This document shows positions 50,232 to 57,956 of a DNA stretch of 64,000 nt, one piece after another. The notes beneath the pieces were generated by a model. That model was not told the origin of the DNA. It was given only the letters and a program-made list of their open reading frames with translations, and did not search any database. The stretch is from Treponema sp. GTDB taxonomy: Bacteria; Spirochaetota; Spirochaetia; Treponematales; Treponemataceae. Both the position numbers and the translations under genes were made by a program. Numbering within the stretch: position 1 is the first letter of the stretch; every line of letters starts with the position of its first letter. Location: assembly GCA_017549025.1 (NCBI GenBank), contig JAFYWB010000068.1:1-64000 (forward strand), in the 5' to 3' direction.

Positions 50232-50885
50232 CTATTCTCCTGAAAGCCGAATATGCACATTGTGATATACGTTTCCAGTATAATGTTGTAGGCGGTTGAC
50301 TAAGATAAGTATGAGTATAAAAAACACATTGAATGCGGTTGCAATTACAGCGGAAAAAATGTTCATTCTCATACTCACAAGAATATACATGATGTTTGCC
50401 GCAAGCATACAAATTGCCATGACAGGTACAATGCCTTTCTTCTTCTGGGGAGGCTTGCCTTCCCCGTAAGGATTTTGTGGAAAAATGTGATTATTCTCCA
50501 GAACTTGTATAAAGGTATCCCTGTCTTGTGGTGACAAGATGACATTTCGTCCACTCTTCAAGTTCAGTTTTATAGATTGGCTTGCAAGGGAAAAAAGGCT
50601 TGTTCCTCCCTTGGTGATTTCGTATGAAAGAATAGTTTCAAAAGGAAATTCCTTAAAGATGAACATCGCGTTCAATGTGATTCCAATAGACTCGATTTCA
50701 ACTCTTGCACTCCAAGCAAAGGCCAGCAACATGAGACATATTGGAATTGCGAACAAAGCCCATAGTCCTATGAGATTTATCAGGCTGTCATAGTTTTCCA
50801 GCAGCACCATTACAGCCAAGGGAGGCAGTAATGGTAAAAAGAGAGTTAGGATGTATCTGAATTCTTTCTTGGTTTTCATTTTCAT
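50232..50885 (-). CDS. Membrane protein with bacterial PH-like domain (217 residues)
   Basis: The ATG at 50885 follows GGAGAAGAC, the same leader used by both DUF3267 genes. Two helices near the N-terminus (LTLFLPLLPPLAVMVLL and LIGLWALFAIPICLML) are followed by a beta-rich part (VEIESIGITLNAMFIFKEFP and FETILSYEITKGG), which resembles membrane-anchored bacterial PH domains. Two more helices lie after residue 160. It heads the operon that ends with DUF3267-A. A 14-bp inverted repeat (50907-50953) lies just upstream. Confidence 0.65.
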   Translation of the reverse strand: MKMKTKKEFRYILTLFLPLLPPLAVMVLLENYDSLINLIGLWALFAIPICLMLLAFAWSARVEIESIGITLNAMFIFKEFPFETILSYEITKGGTSLFSLASQSIKLNLKSGRNVILSPQDRDTFIQVLENNHIFPQNPYGEGKPPQKKKGIVPVMAICMLAANIMYILVSMRMNIFSAVIATAFNVFFILILILVNRLQHYTGNVYHNVHIRLSGE

Positions 50886-50906
50886 GTCTTCTCCGTTTTG
50901 AGGAAT

Positions 50907-50953
50907 ATACGATGTTATCATAAAATATAATTATTTTATTGATAACATCGTAT
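50907..50953 (-). other. 14-bp inverted repeat between peptide frame and membrane-protein operon
   Basis: ATACGATGTTATCA (50907-50920) and TGATAACATCGTAT (50940-50953) pair, extended by an AAAATA/TATTTT inner stem with one bulge. No T-run follows on the minus strand, so it may be an attenuator-like or RNA-processing hairpin rather than a terminator. Confidence 0.6.
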
Positions 50954-50960
50954 TTGATAT

Positions 50961-51124
50961 TTAGAAAATTCCTGTTGCAGCTGCACCGATTGCAGTACAA
51001 GAAATCACTGCTGATGTAAAAGCTGCCATCGCAGCTTTCCCTTGGTTTCTACTTCCTTGGGTAAAGGTCGAATTGTTGTCTATATCGCATATATTGGAGT
51101 CTCCAAGTATTTATCCTTTATCAT
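50961..51124 (-). pseudogene. Possible small peptide gene, Ala/Gly-rich, frame interrupted
   Basis: Directly after the CPBP gene an ATG (51124) opens a 14-codon frame (MIKDKYLETPIYAI) that stops. In another frame, 49 codons run to the stop at 50961: DNNSTFTQGSRNQGKAA, then MAAFTSAVISCTAIG and AAATGIF. A one-base frameshift would join them into a leader plus hydrophobic Ala/Gly-rich core, resembling bacteriocin or signal-peptide precursors. Alternatively translation starts at the internal ATG 51029 (22 residues), which has AGGGA eight bases upstream. Coding status is uncertain. Confidence 0.4.
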
Positions 51125-51128
51125 TCCC

Positions 51129-51731
51129 TCATGGAATCCAGAAATAAAATGCAAGGTTATGGAAATAGTGAAAAAGGCCCGCCAAAATCAGAGACCTGCA
51201 ATGATAGTATATGAGGAAACTGTAGAGACTCCAGATGATGTGTTTAACCAAAGTCAAGTCGAATTGTCTATGGTACAGGGCGAATACCATACTGACCAGT
51301 ACAGCGGAGAGCCAAAAATTCCACCGTCTTTCTTGATGCAGATATTTGAACAGGATTCCTTTGTATAAGAGTTCCTCCCCGAATGCAGCTGGCAGTGCAG
51401 GAACAATCATGTACCAAGCATTGACTGCTGGCATGTCCAAAACACTGATTATCCAAAAGAAAAAGCCAAACCAAGCGAAGATGAAAATCAGCGCTATAAC
51501 TTTGTGAAGCCTGCTGGCAATGACTCGTCGTTCTTTTTCTGTAATGGACAAGCTTTCTGGCCGGTTGTAAGGTTTGATGAGCATAAAGGCATAGATGCAG
51601 AAAAGGATATTGTAGACAAGGGATACCCAAGGAAGGGTGAGACGGACACTAATCTCTTCTGTACCAATTTCAAGGAATAGACAGATTAGAAACAGCGGCA
51701 AGAAGCTTTTTATATTCAGTTTTAAAAGCAT
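51129..51731 (-). CDS. CPBP-family intramembrane metalloprotease
   Basis: The 200-residue protein has about six membrane helices. The conserved motif 1 appears as FGEELLYKGIL (Glu-Glu-x-x-x-Lys, where Arg is usual), motif 2 as SMVFALYH (F-x-x-x-H) and motif 3 as LFHYFHNLAF (H-x-x-x-N type). The family (also called CAAX protease or Abi) includes prenyl-protein proteases and many bacteriocin maturation or self-immunity proteins. AAGGAG precedes the ATG. A short peptide-like frame starts five bases after its stop, which favours a peptide-processing or immunity role. Confidence 0.85.
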   Translation of the reverse strand: MLLKLNIKSFLPLFLICLFLEIGTEEISVRLTLPWVSLVYNILFCIYAFMLIKPYNRPESLSITEKERRVIASRLHKVIALIFIFAWFGFFFWIISVLDMPAVNAWYMIVPALPAAFGEELLYKGILFKYLHQERRWNFWLSAVLVSMVFALYHRQFDLTLVKHIIWSLYSFLIYYHCRSLILAGLFHYFHNLAFYFWIP

Positions 51732-51760
51732 TTTTCACTCCTTTCATTAATTGTTTGCTT

Positions 51761-51792
51761 GATAACCACCCTCCAAAAGAAGGGCGGTTATC
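51761..51792 (-). other. Hairpin upstream of the CPBP gene
   Basis: GATAACC (51761-51767)/GGTTATC (51786-51792) with inner CCCT/AGGG pairing. No T-run is present on the minus strand. It lies between the 96-residue gene and the CPBP gene. Confidence 0.55.
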
Positions 51793-51808
51793 ACTACATT
51801 TAGAATTT

Positions 51809-52099
51809 TTATTGCTTTCCAGATACGGCTTTTGCCCACGCATCTTTTATTTCTGCATTATCATTGCCATGTTCCTGTGTGGGAGTCAATTTTGTTGTCC
51901 TCCTGTCTTGTATTTGCAATATGAATGAAACAAGTGCTATAATCATGTGCAGTATCGTGAAGACTTTGAAGAGTGTGGAAACCGTAGTATTCTCGACAAA
52001 GAATGATGTGATGAGAACGGCCAGCAGTGCCAAAGAATTTATCAGTAGAATTGTCTTTACTGTTTGTATTCTACGAGGTGTTTTATCTTGCTTGTTCAT
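51809..52099 (-). CDS. Small membrane protein (96 residues)
   Basis: Its ATG overlaps the stop of DUF3267-B (52096-52099). Two hydrophobic helices (VKTILLINSLALLAVLITSF and FKVFTILHMIIALVSFIL) are followed by a charged tail with TPTQEHGNDNAEIKDAWAKA. No family recognised. The same arrangement, a small two-helix protein coupled to a DUF3267 gene, occurs in the other operon, though the order is reversed and the sequences are not alike. Confidence 0.65.
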   Translation of the reverse strand: MNKQDKTPRRIQTVKTILLINSLALLAVLITSFFVENTTVSTLFKVFTILHMIIALVSFILQIQDRRTTKLTPTQEHGNDNAEIKDAWAKAVSGKQ

Positions 52100-52716
52100 G
52101 GCTTCTCCACCGAATAATATGTGTCAAATCCTTCATTTTGTACCAAAGCTGTTGCTGGAATCTTCAACGTAAACCAAATAATTGTTAAATCTCCCACGCC
52201 TCCGAACAATCCTGCAAGATAAAAATAAAAGAGAAAGGCATTAAGAAATACGAAGGTAGGTGAGATGAATAGCCAGAGGATGAGGGGAAGCATTCCCAAT
52301 ACGAGAAATGGCATGATGTTAACAACTATTGTCCTGTTCCGTGTCATTGGTTCTTGGCAAATTGCACCAATTGCCAGTCTACTAGGGAGCGGGACTATGT
52401 ATACAGTGCTATCCCGTGGCCCTGTCCATACATGGATGCTCTCATGAATGAAACAAAATGCTACCAATAGAAGTATTGCTGTAGGAAGAGATACAATAGG
52501 TACAGCAGTTTGTGCGTAAAGTTCTGATACGGCAATATCGTGGAGAATTCCTTTGAGAAAGAATGCTAGAAATGTCAACAATACAAGGGGGATACTGAAT
52601 AACAAGTAACCTGTTGTTAACACTCTCACCGAAGAGAGCTCCTGTAACTTGCACCAGCCTTGCGGAATATTTGCACTTGGTAGTTGAGATAGTTTTGATT
52701 TAAATACAATTTTCAT
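52096..52716 (-). CDS. DUF3267 putative zincin membrane peptidase, copy B
   Basis: The 206-residue paralogue of the 48838-49464 gene. The motif here is FCFIHESIHVWTGPRDST (HExxH), with a later GGVGDLTIIWF. The first 90 codons and the AAGGAGAAGAC leader are almost identical in DNA to copy A, while the C-terminal halves show many differences. This suggests recent gene conversion or recombination limited to the 5' half. It is the first gene of an operon with the 96-residue gene. Confidence 0.78.
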   Translation of the reverse strand: MKIVFKSKLSQLPSANIPQGWCKLQELSSVRVLTTGYLLFSIPLVLLTFLAFFLKGILHDIAVSELYAQTAVPIVSLPTAILLLVAFCFIHESIHVWTGPRDSTVYIVPLPSRLAIGAICQEPMTRNRTIVVNIMPFLVLGMLPLILWLFISPTFVFLNAFLFYFYLAGLFGGVGDLTIIWFTLKIPATALVQNEGFDTYYSVEKP

Positions 52717-52743
52717 GTCTTCTCCTTGGAGTGTTTGATTTGG

Positions 52744-52930
52744 AAGGGAAGAGTCTCACGTCTTTCCCTTCCAACACCTCCAATTCTACCCCTGCACAAT
52801 CCACCTGTAAAGGCTTTTTTGCTGGTCTGACACTTTTTGACCCTTTTTTCTTTTTCCTGACCTTTATTAAAAAGTATCAAAAAGTACAATTTGCCTGTTT
52901 TGCTCTTGACACAGATGGCGTTTTGGTGTA
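52744..52930. repeat. 187-bp direct repeat, copy 2
   Basis: Second copy of the repeat at 48403-48589. It differs where copy 1 has GATAC (GACCC here), which breaks the long stem. A TTGACA at 52906-52911, 17 bp before TATGGG, could give a weak promoter for the HTH membrane gene downstream. The stretch 52717-52996 holds no other supported gene. Confidence 0.9.
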
Positions 52931-52996
52931 TGGGAAGAAGAAGTTTTTGAATCAAGAAGCCTCCGCTGTGGAACGCCGTGGAGGAAGGGAGGAGCC

Positions 52997-53770
52997 ATGC
53001 CACGGAGAGCCAAGCTCAGACAGAAAAAGGATACCACCACCACCTGGCGGGTGCTGGCCATTATCTGCGGCCTGTGCTGGGCGGTGGTGCTGGCTGCCGA
53101 TGTCTTTCCCTATCCCGCTGGACTGCACGCTCATCCCATGGATCTAATTCCCCGCTGGGGGTTTCCTGCCCTCTACATTCTTTCTATTCTTGCCTGCCTG
53201 GTGCTGGTGGTGTACCCCAAAAAATTTATCATCTATACGATCATGTGTTGTCTGTGGGGCGTGGTAGTATTGGTGGAAGGTGGTGGAACCAACGGTATTC
53301 TTTTCTATTTATTGGGCATGGGCTTTGGCTACGTTGCAGGCATTTTCAAAAAGCATCCCCTGCCTAAGCTTGCCATCTTTTTGGCAATCTGCCTTGCTTC
53401 CATCATCAGTCAGTTTCGCTACGGAGCAGGCTTTGTGTCTGGAGTCTTGCTTTCCTTTATTTTTCTTCTGCTGGTGTATCTGCTTGTTTGGTTTCTCATG
53501 CAGGAGGCCGGTGGTCTTGCCCAGCTGGAGCGAGATATTTTTGCCACCTTTTCCCCTGCAAAATTCAAGACTGAGATTGAAACAGCTTCTGAAGATGAGC
53601 CAGCCCCATCTCCCCAAGATATTTTCCAGCTGACGGAGGAGCAGCAAAAAATCATTTCCTGCATCCACCAAGGAATGGTGTACAAAGAAATCGCTGTTAT
53701 CATTGGTAAAAGTGAAAGTCATGTAAAACGACAGGTAAAGGTAATACGAAGTGCCACAAATTTTTCTTAA
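52997..53770 (+). CDS. Membrane-anchored helix-turn-helix protein
   Basis: The 257 residues have a basic N-terminus and about six hydrophobic segments (residues 18-165, such as LAIICGLCWAVVLAADVF and LSFIFLLLVYLLVWFLMQ). A linker and a C-terminal HTH follow: LTEEQQKIISCIHQGMVYKE, IAVIIGKSESHVKRQVKVI, which resembles the LuxR/sigma-region-4 type. Such proteins can sense membrane or periplasmic signals and bind DNA at the inner face. GGGAGG precedes the ATG. It borders the accessory island and could regulate it; no direct evidence. Confidence 0.78.
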   Translation: MPRRAKLRQKKDTTTTWRVLAIICGLCWAVVLAADVFPYPAGLHAHPMDLIPRWGFPALYILSILACLVLVVYPKKFIIYTIMCCLWGVVVLVEGGGTNGILFYLLGMGFGYVAGIFKKHPLPKLAIFLAICLASIISQFRYGAGFVSGVLLSFIFLLLVYLLVWFLMQEAGGLAQLERDIFATFSPAKFKTEIETASEDEPAPSPQDIFQLTEEQQKIISCIHQGMVYKEIAVIIGKSESHVKRQVKVIRSATNFS

Positions 53771-53773
53771 TAG

Positions 53774-53822
53774 GTGTCGGACACTTTTTTCTTGACCAGT
53801 GTCTGACACTTTTTTCTTGACA
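53774..53822 (+). repeat. 25-bp tandem repeat of GTGTCxGACAC palindromes
   Basis: GTGTCGGACAC (53774-53784) and GTGTCTGACAC (53799-53809), each followed by T6CTTGAC. The two 25-bp units end in TTGACC and TTGACA; the second TTGACA is the -35 of the next gene. They may act as mini-terminators, operator sites, or both. Confidence 0.75.
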
Positions 53823-53845
53823 GGTGAAAATTTCGATTTTATCAT
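53817..53845 (+). promoter_or_regulatory. Sigma-70 promoter of the EF-G paralogue
   Basis: TTGACA (53817-53822), 17-bp spacer, TATCAT (53840-53845). It gives a leader of about 50 bases with AAAGGAG before the ATG at 53902. Confidence 0.75.
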
Positions 53846-53901
53846 AGTAGAAGGGTCAGTAAAAAAGATTTTGGCTCAGTATACATATAAAGGAGATTTT
53901 C

Positions 53902-55989
53902 ATGGATTATTCCACACAACAGTTGAGAAATATTTCTATTGCCGGTCATGGTCAGACAGGAAAGACCACACTTTTTGAGCATTTGCTTTTTGTTGGTGGA
54001 GTTCTTCCTAAGGCTGAGGCCGTAGCATCCGGTAAAACTGCCAGCGACAACTCACCAGAGGAAATCCAGAGAAAAATATCAGTGTACTCCTCCTTGGCTC
54101 ACATTGCCTGGAAGGATAGCCTTATAAATATGTGGGATACCCCCGGTTCCTCCGACTTTTCTGGAGAAGTGATTTCTGCCTTCCGCTCCAGCGATCTGGC
54201 ATTGATGGTGGTAGATTCCCGCTCTGGTGCTCAGATTGAAACCATCAAGCTGTGGCGTGACCTAGACCGCAGAAACAAGCCCCGTATCGCCTTCTTGAAC
54301 CATTGTGAGGACGACCGTGCCGATTACGACGGCTCCGTTCAGGATATTCGCAAGAAATTCAGCGTGGAGGTTTGTCCTGTCACCATTCCCATGGGAATAG
54401 GAGCTGATTTCAAGGGTGTTATCGACGTGCTTCACGGTAAGGCCTACCTTGTGGCTGGAGATGGAGGTGTTGAAAAGGCTTGTGATATTCCTGCTGAGTA
54501 CAAGGATGAGTACGAGGATGCCTTGGGCGTGCTGGCTGGTGCTGCTGCCGAAGGTGACGACGATCTTTTGGTTAAGTTCATTGATGAAGGTGAGTTGACT
54601 CAAGAAGAAATCATCACTGGTTTGAAGATTGCTGTGGCCAATAACCGTATCGTTCCATCCTTTGCTGGAAATCCTGAAAAGAACTGCGGACTTGTTCCTT
54701 TGCTGGACTTCATTGCAGACATTGCTCCCGACCCATCCCATGCCATTGAAACAGCTATTTCTCCTGTGGAAGAAAAAATGGCCGTTAAGTTTGACAGCAC
54801 TGCTCCCACTTCTATTTTGTGCGTTAAGACTGCCAGCGACCAGTTCTCTGGTAAGCTTTCCTACCTCAAAGTTGTTACTGGAAGTCTTTCTGCTGATTCC
54901 GAGCTGTTCAACCTGTCAGAAAAGAAGAAGGAAAAAATCGGTAAGCTGTATCGCTGCGTTGGAAAGAAGCTGGAAGAAATCAAGGTAGCTCAAGCTGGTG
55001 ATTTGTGTATCGCTACCAAGCTTGCCGTTACCAAAACCAGCGACACCTTGTCCGCTAACCCAGAAAGCCTGCCCTTGATTAAGCTGCGTCTGCCAGAGCC
55101 GGTATATTCCATGGCTGTATCTGCCAAGGAAAAGCGGGATGAAGACAAGCTTTCCACTCAGCTGCTGAAGGCTGCCGAGGAAGACCGCACCATTACCTTT
55201 GCCTACAACCCAGAGACAAAGCAGAACGTGGTTTCCGGTATGGGTGAGCTACAGATTGGCATTATTCTAGACAGAATCCGAAGCCAGTCAAAGATTGAAA
55301 TTGAAACCTCCCTGCCAAGAATTGCCTATCGTGAAACAATTCAGCGAAAGGCTCAGGCTGAATATACCCATAAGAAGCAGTCTGGTGGTCACGGTCAGTA
55401 TGCTCGTGTTGTGCTTTCTGTAGAAGCCATGGAGCGGGGTATGGAATACGGCTTTACCAATGCAGTTGTTGGTGGAGCTATTTCAAAGGGCTACATTCCT
55501 GGTGTAGAAAAGGGTGTACGAGATGCAATGGAGCATGGTGTTCTTGCTGGTTACCCTGTTGTTGACGTGGCTATTACCGTACTGGACGGTAAGGAGCACC
55601 CCGTTGACTCCTCAGAAATGGCCTTTAAGATTGCTGCTCGCAATGCCTTCAAGGATGCTATGCGTTCTGCGGGGCCTGTATTGCTGGAGCCTGTAATGAA
55701 TATTACCGTATGGGTTGAATCCAAGTACTTGGGCGATATCATGTCTGACCTGTCTGGTAAGCGTGGTCGTGTGCTGGGACAGAACACCTTGGCTGGAGAC
55801 ATTGATGAGATTCGTGCTTTAGTTCCCCAGTCCGAGCTTTTGAAGTACGCCATTGACCTGCGCTCCTTGACAAGTGGCACTGGTAGCTTTGAAACCTCCT
55901 TCAGTCACTATGATCCAATTTCTGGTAAGCTGGCAGATGAGGTTATTGCCGCTGCCAAGGAATTCATTCAGGTTGCTGCAGAAGATTAA
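53902..55989 (+). CDS. Elongation factor G-like translational GTPase (EF-G paralogue)
   Basis: The 695 residues follow the EF-G domain order: G domain, domain II, III, IV and V. G1 is GHGQTGKTT (residues about 15-23), and G3 is WDTPGSSDF. G4 is NHCE instead of NKxD, and the usual switch I RGITI is replaced by KISV, so nucleotide handling differs from canonical EF-G. Domain IV keeps KKQSGGHGQYARVVLSVEA and the tip region. It is probably a secondary EF-G (recycling, stress or ribosome rescue type) rather than the main factor. Own promoter and terminator. Confidence 0.9.
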   Translation: MDYSTQQLRNISIAGHGQTGKTTLFEHLLFVGGVLPKAEAVASGKTASDNSPEEIQRKISVYSSLAHIAWKDSLINMWDTPGSSDFSGEVISAFRSSDLALMVVDSRSGAQIETIKLWRDLDRRNKPRIAFLNHCEDDRADYDGSVQDIRKKFSVEVCPVTIPMGIGADFKGVIDVLHGKAYLVAGDGGVEKACDIPAEYKDEYEDALGVLAGAAAEGDDDLLVKFIDEGELTQEEIITGLKIAVANNRIVPSFAGNPEKNCGLVPLLDFIADIAPDPSHAIETAISPVEEKMAVKFDSTAPTSILCVKTASDQFSGKLSYLKVVTGSLSADSELFNLSEKKKEKIGKLYRCVGKKLEEIKVAQAGDLCIATKLAVTKTSDTLSANPESLPLIKLRLPEPVYSMAVSAKEKRDEDKLSTQLLKAAEEDRTITFAYNPETKQNVVSGMGELQIGIILDRIRSQSKIEIETSLPRIAYRETIQRKAQAEYTHKKQSGGHGQYARVVLSVEAMERGMEYGFTNAVVGGAISKGYIPGVEKGVRDAMEHGVLAGYPVVDVAITVLDGKEHPVDSSEMAFKIAARNAFKDAMRSAGPVLLEPVMNITVWVESKYLGDIMSDLSGKRGRVLGQNTLAGDIDEIRALVPQSELLKYAIDLRSLTSGTGSFETSFSHYDPISGKLADEVIAAAKEFIQVAAED

Positions 55990-56083
55990 GTTGTTGGACA
56001 GTTGTGGAGCAGGACTCTCCCCATGGATTTGTCTGGATGGGGAGATTTTCACATTGCATTGTAACTGGATTCAATAGATGGCG

Positions 56084-56120
56084 CTAGGGAGAGGTGATTA
56101 CTTCTCCCTAGTTTTTTTTT
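56084..56120 (+). terminator. Intrinsic terminator after the EF-G paralogue
   Basis: CTAGGGAGA (56084-56092) and TCTCCCTAG (56103-56111) with a 10-base loop and T9. Confidence 0.95.
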
Positions 56121-56155
56121 AAATGATGAAAATACAAAACGTTTTAGTTATTGTT

Positions 56156-57127
56156 TTATTTTCTAGCTATATTTGCTAAAAATTCTTCCTCTGGAATCCG
56201 TGCCGTGGTAACAGCTCGATGAATGGCTTCTGCCAGAACCTGGGCTGCCAAGGTTCCGGCTAGGTTTAAGTCTGCAGGATGTCTTCCCACCGAGGCGGCA
56301 TATACGGCATCTCCGTCAGCCAAGGTTCCCACGGGATTGATACAGCGAGGGTAGGCGTTGGTGGCCATGGCTGCCAGCTTGGTAAGCTGGGCCTTGGAAA
56401 AGTTGCCGTTGGTGATGATGGCTGCAATGGTGGTGTTGCTTCTGGTGGAGGTGTTCTGGGGGCTTGGCATGGAGTACAAAATGTCTTGAATATTTGCCCA
56501 GTCAGAGCGGTCTTGGGTGGTAATGCCGCCGATTTTTTCTCCAGTAGCGTGATGAAATACATCTCCTAGTGCATTCACCACCACAACGGCGGCCATTTGC
56601 AAGCCAGCCACTTCTATAGCATAGAGGCCAACACCCGCCTTTGTTGCTCGGTGCATACCTACAATTTTTCCGATGGTAGCTCCAGTTCCGCCGCCGTAAT
56701 TACCCTCTGGGTGCTGGTTACACTCTAGGGCATGGGCACAAGCCTTGTATCCCATTTCCTTGTCTGGTCGAATTTTGCTACTGCCGTAGCCCAAGTCGTA
56801 GATGCAGCTTTGGCATACAATGGGCACCAAGGCAAAGCCTGTGTTGTAGCCCATGCCCCGCTGCTCCAAGCAGGCCATTACTCCGTCGGAGGCCGCAAGC
56901 CCAAAGGCCGAGCCTCCCGACAAGACAATGGCATTGACAGGCACATCGTTGGTAAGGGGCGAAATCACTGGAGTTTCCCGTGAGGCAGGCCCTCCTCCGC
57001 TAATGTCAACGCCAGCTGAAGCTCCTTGGGGAAAGACCAGCACTGTTACCCCAGTTTTTGCTTCCTGGTCTTCTGCGTGGCCAATGTTTACCCCTGGTAT
57101 GTCTTGTAGTTGAATTTCTTTTATCAT
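56156..57127 (-). CDS. P1/S58 (DmpA)-family peptidase
   Basis: The 323-residue Ntn-like aminopeptidase family member. It has IPGVNIGHAED at the start, GGGPASRETPVISPL, LSGGSAFGLAASDGVM, YGGGTGATIG and the putative self-cleavage/nucleophile region TRSNTTIAAIITNGNFSK. Precursors usually split before a Ser/Thr to give the active N-terminal nucleophile; the exact residue here is inferred. Relatives hydrolyse beta-amino acid or D-amino acid N-terminal peptides. AAGGAAAG precedes the ATG. It follows coaX by 33 bp. Confidence 0.9.
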   Translation of the reverse strand: MIKEIQLQDIPGVNIGHAEDQEAKTGVTVLVFPQGASAGVDISGGGPASRETPVISPLTNDVPVNAIVLSGGSAFGLAASDGVMACLEQRGMGYNTGFALVPIVCQSCIYDLGYGSSKIRPDKEMGYKACAHALECNQHPEGNYGGGTGATIGKIVGMHRATKAGVGLYAIEVAGLQMAAVVVVNALGDVFHHATGEKIGGITTQDRSDWANIQDILYSMPSPQNTSTRSNTTIAAIITNGNFSKAQLTKLAAMATNAYPRCINPVGTLADGDAVYAASVGRHPADLNLAGTLAAQVLAEAIHRAVTTARIPEEEFLANIARK

Positions 57128-57160
57128 TCTTTCCTTCTTTACTACAGCTTACTGTGTTGG

Positions 57161-57931
57161 TTAGCGGTTCATTTTTAAGGTGCAGAGCAGGCCGTCAAAG
57201 ATGAGGCTGGGAATCACCTCGTTGAAAATTCCTTCTCCATTGAACAGGTGGGAAAATCCTCCCGTTCCCAGCACCATGGGCTTTCTTCCTCCAAAAACCT
57301 CCTTGGTGTAGGCTGCAATCAATTCTTTAATGGCTCCCAGAGCACCGTAGTACAAGCCAGACTGGATGGCTTCTGCAGTATTTGTTCCGCAGGCTCGTTG
57401 GGGTACGCCGATTTCTACATTGGGAAGCTGGGCAGTACCATGGGCTAGAGCCTGCATAGACATGTTGACTCCGGGTAGAATTGCACCACCTAAATATTCC
57501 CGTCTAGCTGTCAAAATATCCACTGTGGTAGCTGTTCCCATATCCACTATAATGATGTTAGCATTAGGATAGTAGGCCTGGGCTCCAATGGCTGCAGCGA
57601 TTCTGTCTGCACCGATTTCCTTGGGATTGGAATATTTTAGCTGCAGTCCAGTTTTAACTCCCGGCTTAATGAGCAGAGGCTCCTTGTCAAAATACTTGAT
57701 ACAGGCACTGGTTAATGGATAATTCAATGAGGGAACAACGCTACAGCAAACAATATCATCAACCAAAGTGGGATCAAAGCCGTTTTCCCGAAACACAGAA
57801 CGCATGAAAATTCCAAGCTCGTCACTGCTGGTATGTTGTGTGGTGGTATGACGAAACTGAAGAATCAGTGCGTCATTTAAAAAAACGCCTCCGGAAATCT
57901 GTGTATTTCCAATATCAAGGGTCAAAATCAT
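57161..57931 (-). CDS. coaX: Type III pantothenate kinase
   Basis: First step of coenzyme A synthesis. The 256-residue ASKHA-fold enzyme has LTLDIGNTQISGGVF (phosphate 1), NPKEIGADRIAAAIGA, IIVDMGTATTVDIL (phosphate 2 with catalytic Asp region) and GGAILPGVNMSMQAL. GGAGGAAG lies just before the ATG. It sits directly after coaC-coaB in a minus-strand coenzyme A operon (25 bp after coaB), which supports the call. Confidence 0.96.
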   Translation of the reverse strand: MILTLDIGNTQISGGVFLNDALILQFRHTTTQHTSSDELGIFMRSVFRENGFDPTLVDDIVCCSVVPSLNYPLTSACIKYFDKEPLLIKPGVKTGLQLKYSNPKEIGADRIAAAIGAQAYYPNANIIIVDMGTATTVDILTARREYLGGAILPGVNMSMQALAHGTAQLPNVEIGVPQRACGTNTAEAIQSGLYYGALGAIKELIAAYTKEVFGGRKPMVLGTGGFSHLFNGEGIFNEVIPSLIFDGLLCTLKMNR

Positions 57932-57956
57932 CTCTTCCTCCTAAGTATGATTTCTT

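Noticed and set aside
46392-52930. Prophage or transposon explanation for the accessory island
   Set aside because: No integrase, transposase, phage structural gene, terminal inverted repeats or tRNA attachment site could be seen.
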